Below, one piece after another: positions 5,094 to 8,161 of a stretch of DNA of 8,161 bases. The DNA lies in the NCBI GenBank assembly GCA_022566975.1, contig JADFHV010000087.1, positions 1 through 8,161 of the forward strand, in the 5' to 3' direction. A program made the translations under genes and the position numbers. Source of the DNA: Chloroflexota bacterium. GTDB taxonomy: Bacteria; Chloroflexota; Dehalococcoidia; SAR202; UBA11138. Position 1 is the stretch's first letter; every line of letters begins with the position of its first letter. The notes below the pieces were generated by a model that made no database searches, was not told the origin of the DNA, and was given only the letters and a program-made list of their open reading frames with translations.

Positions 5094-6791
5094 ATGCTCG
5101 CCCGCCTGATCTACGTCATACAAAAAATCCTCCGGCTCCTCGGCAACCTGCGCCGTCGCCTGGGGAAGCCGCCGGACTACGTCGTCTTCGTCCTGGAGGG
5201 CCCGTATCCGGAGCTGCCGGAGCCGCGCGCCGGGTTCCTGCGACGGCGCCTGTTCCCTCGAAAACAGAGCCTGGCGGAGCTGGCGGAGCAGCTCCGGGCC
5301 GTCGCCGGGGACCATCGCGTCCGCGGCGTCGTCCTCCACCTGCGCCCGCTGAACATGCCCCCGGCCCAGGTCCAGACGCTGCGTGGCCTCATCGGCGAGC
5401 TGCGCTCCGCCGGCAAGCGGGTGGTCGCCTGGTCCCACACATACGATAGCAACGGCTACTACGTCGCCTGTGCCGCCGACGAGGTCCTGCTCCAGCCGGG
5501 TGGATTCGTGATGCCTCTGGGCATGCACCTCGGTTTCGTATTCCTCGCCGACGCCCTGAAGCGCATCGGGCTCAAGGCCGAGTTCGTCCAGATCAGCCCC
5601 TACAAGTCGGCCGGCGACCAGCTCTCCCGCAGCAGCATGTCCGACCAGATGCGAGAGATGATCGACTGGCTCATGGACGACGCACATGCCGGGTTCACCG
5701 GAGCCATAGCGGGGGGCAGGGGCCTGGACGACGATGGCGCTCGCACCCTCGTGGACAACGCACCATACGATGACCTGGCCGCCGTCGAGGCGGGGGTCGT
5801 GGACACCGTGATCGGGGAGGAAGACCTGCCGTCGCACCTGGGCAGCACGGCGAGGCCGGCCCGTCTGGCGCCGTTCGAGGCGGCCCGCGGGCGTCTGCTG
5901 CGCCGTCCGCCCGACCCGCCGGGCCGGTACGTCGCACTGCTCCGCATAGAGGGTGACATCGTCGACGGCCACAGCGAGCGGCCGCCCTCCAACGTGCCGG
6001 CACCCCTGCGCATGTTCCTGCGCCAGAGGGCCGGCGACCTCAGCGTCGTGCAGGACGCGCGCAGGGTGCTCCGCGACAGACGCGCCGCCGCGGTCGTGGT
6101 GTACGTGGACTCGCGCGGAGGCTCGTCCACGGCGTCGGAGGCCATGGCCGCCGCCCTGCAAAAGGTAGCCCAGAAGAAGCCTCTGGTCGTCGCCATGGGC
6201 GCGGTGGCCGGCTCCGGCGGCTACTACGTCTCGACCCCCGCCCACTGGATCGTCGCCCAGCCGGGCACGCTCACAGGCTCCATAGGCGTCCTCACGGGCA
6301 AGATTGCCAACGTCGGCCTCATGGAAAGGCTCCTCATGCACCGGGAGACAGTTACCCGGGGCCGGCGTGCCTCCATCTTCAGCTCCGACAGGCCGTTCAG
6401 CCAGCAGGAGCGAGCGGTAGTCTGGGACTCCATCTCAAGGGTGTACGACCTGTTCCTGGAGAGGGTCGCCCGGGCCCGCCGGATGACGGCCGAAGCCGTG
6501 GAAGAGGTCAGCGGCGGCAAGGTGTGGACCGGGAGGCAGGCAAAGGAGCACGGCCTGGTCGACGAGCTGGGAGGCCTCGACGTGGCGCTGGCCAAGGCCC
6601 GGGAGCTTGCCGGGCTCCATCCAAGGGCGCGGGTAAGCGAGGTCCCGCCGAGCAAGGGCCCGTTGCAGTCACCCGTGCCCCAGCCCATGGCCCTTTTCGA
6701 CTATGCCCTGGATGGTATGCGCACCTTCAACCGCGGAACACCCATGTACCTGTGTCCGCTGCTCTGGGACGAAGGGCTCGACGGTCTCTAG
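5094..6791 (+). CDS. sppA: Signal peptide peptidase SppA (67K type, family S49)
   Basis: This 565-residue protease degrades cleaved signal peptides at the membrane. It has the long two-domain SppA layout. The N-terminal S49-like domain (about 30-245) carries the catalytic lysine K171 in SPYKSAGD. The C-terminal domain (about 275-505) carries the nucleophile S374 in AVAGSGGYY, then GTLTGSIGVL and VWTGRQAKEHGLVDELGG. The Lys-Ser distance (203) is close to that of E. coli SppA (K209/S409). The N-terminus (1-20, LARLIYVIQKILRLLGNL) is an amphipathic, basic helix and not a clear transmembrane segment, so the protein may be peripheral. The ribosome binding site is weak (GGAAA at 5085). Strong G/C preference at third positions marks it as core-genome sequence, unlike the island genes before it. 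Its TAG stop lies in CTAGCAGGCTG, the same string seen at the end of glnT. Confidence 0.95.
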   Translation: MLARLIYVIQKILRLLGNLRRRLGKPPDYVVFVLEGPYPELPEPRAGFLRRRLFPRKQSLAELAEQLRAVAGDHRVRGVVLHLRPLNMPPAQVQTLRGLIGELRSAGKRVVAWSHTYDSNGYYVACAADEVLLQPGGFVMPLGMHLGFVFLADALKRIGLKAEFVQISPYKSAGDQLSRSSMSDQMREMIDWLMDDAHAGFTGAIAGGRGLDDDGARTLVDNAPYDDLAAVEAGVVDTVIGEEDLPSHLGSTARPARLAPFEAARGRLLRRPPDPPGRYVALLRIEGDIVDGHSERPPSNVPAPLRMFLRQRAGDLSVVQDARRVLRDRRAAAVVVYVDSRGGSSTASEAMAAALQKVAQKKPLVVAMGAVAGSGGYYVSTPAHWIVAQPGTLTGSIGVLTGKIANVGLMERLLMHRETVTRGRRASIFSSDRPFSQQERAVVWDSISRVYDLFLERVARARRMTAEAVEEVSGGKVWTGRQAKEHGLVDELGGLDVALAKARELAGLHPRARVSEVPPSKGPLQSPVPQPMALFDYALDGMRTFNRGTPMYLCPLLWDEGLDGL

Positions 6792-6881
6792 CAGGCTGTG
6801 GACAGGTGCATCTCATCGGCTTCGTAGGGGCACGGCATGCCGTGCCCCTACATTGACAGTAGGTAGGCGACCACCAGCCTG
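6792..6881. mobile_element. Possible short relative of the MITE-like element after sppA
   Basis: The segment begins CAGGCTGTGG directly after CTAG of the sppA stop codon and ends CCACCAGCCTG, which reads CAGGCTGGTGG in reverse complement. The first seven bases match the terminal repeat of the element after glnT. A perfect palindrome fills the middle. CTAG is absent on the right side, so a target duplication is not supported. Confidence 0.35.
6824..6851. repeat. 28-bp perfect palindrome downstream of sppA
   Basis: GTAGGGGCACGGCA is followed directly by its exact reverse complement. As RNA it would form a strong hairpin 32 bases after the sppA stop codon. The next bases are ATTGACAG with no T run, so classical termination is unlikely, but it could protect the sppA mRNA end. 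Palindromes of the GTAGGGGC type are familiar dispersed intergenic repeats in several environmental phyla. That recognition is from memory. Confidence 0.85.
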
Positions 6882-7039
6882 TCCGGCTGTTGGGAAACCC
6901 GGCACGACCCCCAGGCCGTGGCTCCGCACGTTGCATGCGAGACCCGGATGAAAGAGAATTGCCGGGCCTGGGCCTCAGGCGTGGGCGACGACAAGCTGCT
7001 TTCACAGTAATGACATAGAGAAGAGGGCAAGGTATTATC
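6882..7039. other. Non-coding stretch before soxD
   Basis: No frame on either strand looks like a real gene here. TGCTTTCACAGTAATGACA (6998-7016) looks like a worn version of a dispersed hairpin repeat whose usual form ends in GGAATGACA. ACCCGG (6941) and CCGGG (6962) can pair around a 14-15-base AT-richer loop. I see no convincing promoter for soxD. No soxB-like gene is present in this space. Confidence 0.4.
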
Positions 7040-7065
7040 CTCTCCCCCGGCTCCGCGGGGGAGAG
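7040..7065. repeat. Hairpin just upstream of soxD
   Basis: CTCTCCCCC (7040-7048) and GGGGGAGAG (7057-7065) form a 9-bp perfect stem, and one more G-C pair leaves a 6-base loop. It ends 21 bases before the soxD start. It resembles the CCTCTCCC-type intergenic repeats of many environmental genomes. Its position could place a structure next to the soxD ribosome binding site, which is inference. Confidence 0.7.
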
Positions 7066-7086
7066 TTAGAGAGGGGCCTTAAGGAG

Positions 7087-7362
7087 TTGGCGTTTCTGCT
7101 GACGTGTCCCAACTGCGGCGCCCGCGACGTCCATGAGTTCCGCTTCGGCGGCGAGGTCACGAAGCGGCCCTCGCCCGACGCCTCGGGCGACACCTGGACC
7201 GACTACTTCTACCTCAGGACCAACGCGGCCGGGCCCCAGAGGGAGTGGTGGTACCACAAATTCGGGTGCCGCAGGTGGTTCATCGCGATTCGCGACACCG
7301 TGACCAACGAGGTGGAGCTAACGTCCTGGCCCGAGATAGAGGGGCCGTCCTTCCAAGAGTGA
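7087..7362 (+). CDS. soxD: Sarcosine oxidase delta subunit family protein (SoxD / MgdB-like)
   Basis: This 91-residue zinc-binding subunit has CPNCG (C7, C10) near the start and WWYHKFGCRRWF with H57 and C61. These match the Cys2-His-Cys zinc site of SoxD, and FRFGGEVTKRP is also typical. In heterotetrameric sarcosine oxidases and N-methylglutamate dehydrogenases this small subunit is structural. A TTG start at 7087 gives the N-terminus MAFLLTCPNCG usual for the family, but AAGGAG (7081-7086) touches the TTG with no gap. A CTG at 7096 would have a 9-base gap and give MLTCPNCG. No ATG or GTG is available. The soxA-like gene follows after 60 bases. The usual partner soxB is not upstream in this window. 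Confidence 0.88.
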   Translation: MAFLLTCPNCGARDVHEFRFGGEVTKRPSPDASGDTWTDYFYLRTNAAGPQREWWYHKFGCRRWFIAIRDTVTNEVELTSWPEIEGPSFQE

Positions 7363-7422
7363 CGTTAAGGCGACATGGATAGCTAGACCAACGAAGATGC
7401 CACGCGAGGGCGACGTGCAAGG

Positions 7423-8161
7423 ATGACCAGCGCTAGGCCGAGCCATCGCCTGGGCCCCAGTCCCACGCAGGCCATCGACCGCTCGAAGACGGTCGTCTTC
7501 GAGTTCGACGGCAGGCCCGTCGAGGCCTACGAGGGCGACACCGTCGCCTCAGCCCTCTACGCCTCCGGGGTCAGGACCTTCTCACGCAGCTTCAAGTACC
7601 ACAGGCCCAGGGGGCTCCTCTGCGCCGGCGGCAACTGTGCCAACTGCCTGATGACCGTCGACGGCGTGCCCAACGTGCGGGTCTGCATCGAGCCGGTGCA
7701 GGGCGGCATGTCGGTGCGGGGACAGAACGCGTGGCCATCGGTGGAGCGGGACCTCCTCTCGGTCCTTGACAAGCTGGGCAGGCTGATGCCGGTCGGCTTC
7801 TACTACAAGACCTTTCATCGGCCCAAGCTCTTCTGGCGACTGGCCCAGCCTGTGGTCCGACGCGTGGCAGGGCTGGGCTCCCTGGAGACGGCCGACCCGC
7901 CGGACAAGAGATTCACGCACCGCAACGCCCATACCGACGTCGCAGTGGTCGGAGGCGGCCCGGCCGGTCTCTCGGCCGCGCTGGCGGGAGCCGAGTCGGG
8001 GGCCTCGGTAACGCTCATCGACGACCAGGCGGAGCTGGGCGGCCATCTTCGTTGGGATACCCGCGCATACCACGACGTCCCAGACCTGGCCGACGCTGCA
8101 GGGTTCGAGATCGGCCGGAGCCTTGCCGACTCCGTTCGGGCTGCCGATCAGATCACCGTGC
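7423..8161 (+). CDS. soxA: SoxA/HcnA-type amine dehydrogenase alpha subunit with [2Fe-2S] domain, 3' truncated
   Basis: The frame is open to the window end and 246 residues are visible, roughly the first quarter of a SoxA-size protein. An N-terminal ferredoxin-like domain (about 22-95) contains GDTVASALYASGVRTFSRSF, then KYHRPRGLLCAGGNCANC with C67, C72 and C75, and C88 further on, the four ligands of a [2Fe-2S] cluster. A Rossmann FAD/NAD site VAVVGGGPAGLSAA (174-187) and TLIDDQAELGGHL follow. The ATG at 7423 is the only start after the in-frame stop at 7384. AAGG adjoins it and the ribosome binding site is weak. With SoxD upstream it should belong to a complex that oxidises a secondary or tertiary amine (sarcosine, dimethylglycine or N-methylglutamate). 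As I recall, classical sarcosine oxidase alpha subunits have lost these cysteines, so cluster retention suggests an electron-transferring dehydrogenase, nearer to HcnA-type proteins. Confidence 0.88.
   Translation, partial: MTSARPSHRLGPSPTQAIDRSKTVVFEFDGRPVEAYEGDTVASALYASGVRTFSRSFKYHRPRGLLCAGGNCANCLMTVDGVPNVRVCIEPVQGGMSVRGQNAWPSVERDLLSVLDKLGRLMPVGFYYKTFHRPKLFWRLAQPVVRRVAGLGSLETADPPDKRFTHRNAHTDVAVVGGGPAGLSAALAGAESGASVTLIDDQAELGGHLRWDTRAYHDVPDLADAAGFEIGRSLADSVRAADQITV

Noticed and set aside
5055..6341. Long minus-strand open frame of 428 codons opposite sppA
   Set aside because: It mirrors the third-position G/C bias of sppA. Its sequence is Arg/Gly/His/Val-rich without recognisable motifs, while the plus strand shows full SppA catalytic motifs.
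6824..6851. Rho-independent terminator for sppA
   Set aside because: The stem is perfect, but no T run follows on either strand, so it is recorded as a palindromic repeat instead.
1..8161. tRNA, rRNA, CRISPR array or integrase gene
   Set aside because: None was seen on either strand. The lack of an integrase is a real limit on the site-specific insertion model.

Overview
This is a high-GC bacterial window, probably from an environmental or metagenome-derived genome. The organism cannot be named from this sequence alone. A Chloroflexota-like source (Dehalococcoidia/SAR202 type) is my best guess. The reasons are a secreted protein with a Pro-Thr stalk and a C-terminal membrane anchor, several short dispersed palindromic repeats between genes, and a sarcosine-oxidase-type amine dehydrogenase beside a GlnT-type synthetase. 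That placement is inference.

Layout. 1-962: the 3' part of a GltB-type FMN/Fe-S glutamate synthase domain protein. 971-1064: an array of 7-bp units that changes orientation in the middle. 1088-2446: a complete type III (GlnT/GMAS-like) glutamine synthetase family gene. 2447-5058: an accessory island holding a MITE-like element, a RelE/ParE-type toxin with its antitoxin, a secreted stalk protein, a small winged-helix protein and a hicBA toxin-antitoxin pair. 5094-6791: signal peptide peptidase sppA. 6792-7086: a non-coding stretch with a 28-bp perfect palindrome and other hairpins. 7087-7362: soxD-like. 7423 to the window end: the 5' part of a soxA-like gene with an intact [2Fe-2S] cysteine set.

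The main discovery is that the 3' end of the glutamine synthetase gene occurs three times. The first copy is in the gene itself (ending at 2446). The second is an 81-bp fragment (ending at 3292) that begins directly after the toxin stop codon. The third is a fragment of about 156 bp (ending at 4250) that is read out of frame as the tail of the stalk protein. The last 48 bp are identical in all three copies, while the sequence upstream of that block differs by both synonymous and amino-acid-changing substitutions. This looks like repeated insertion of small gene cargo at the 3' end of the synthetase gene, each event leaving a gene-end copy, perhaps from a related allele. No integrase is present. 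A 189-bp MITE-like element with inverted ends is flanked by CTAG on both sides, and the left CTAG contains the synthetase stop codon. The same terminal motif follows the CTAG at the sppA stop codon.

Function. The GltB-type domain protein, the GlnT/GMAS-like synthetase and the SoxD/SoxA-like proteins are the kinds of proteins that make up the N-methylglutamate pathway of methylamine use (gamma-glutamylmethylamide synthetase, N-methylglutamate synthase, N-methylglutamate dehydrogenase). A plain nitrogen-assimilation role for the first two and an unrelated amine dehydrogenase for the last two is the alternative.
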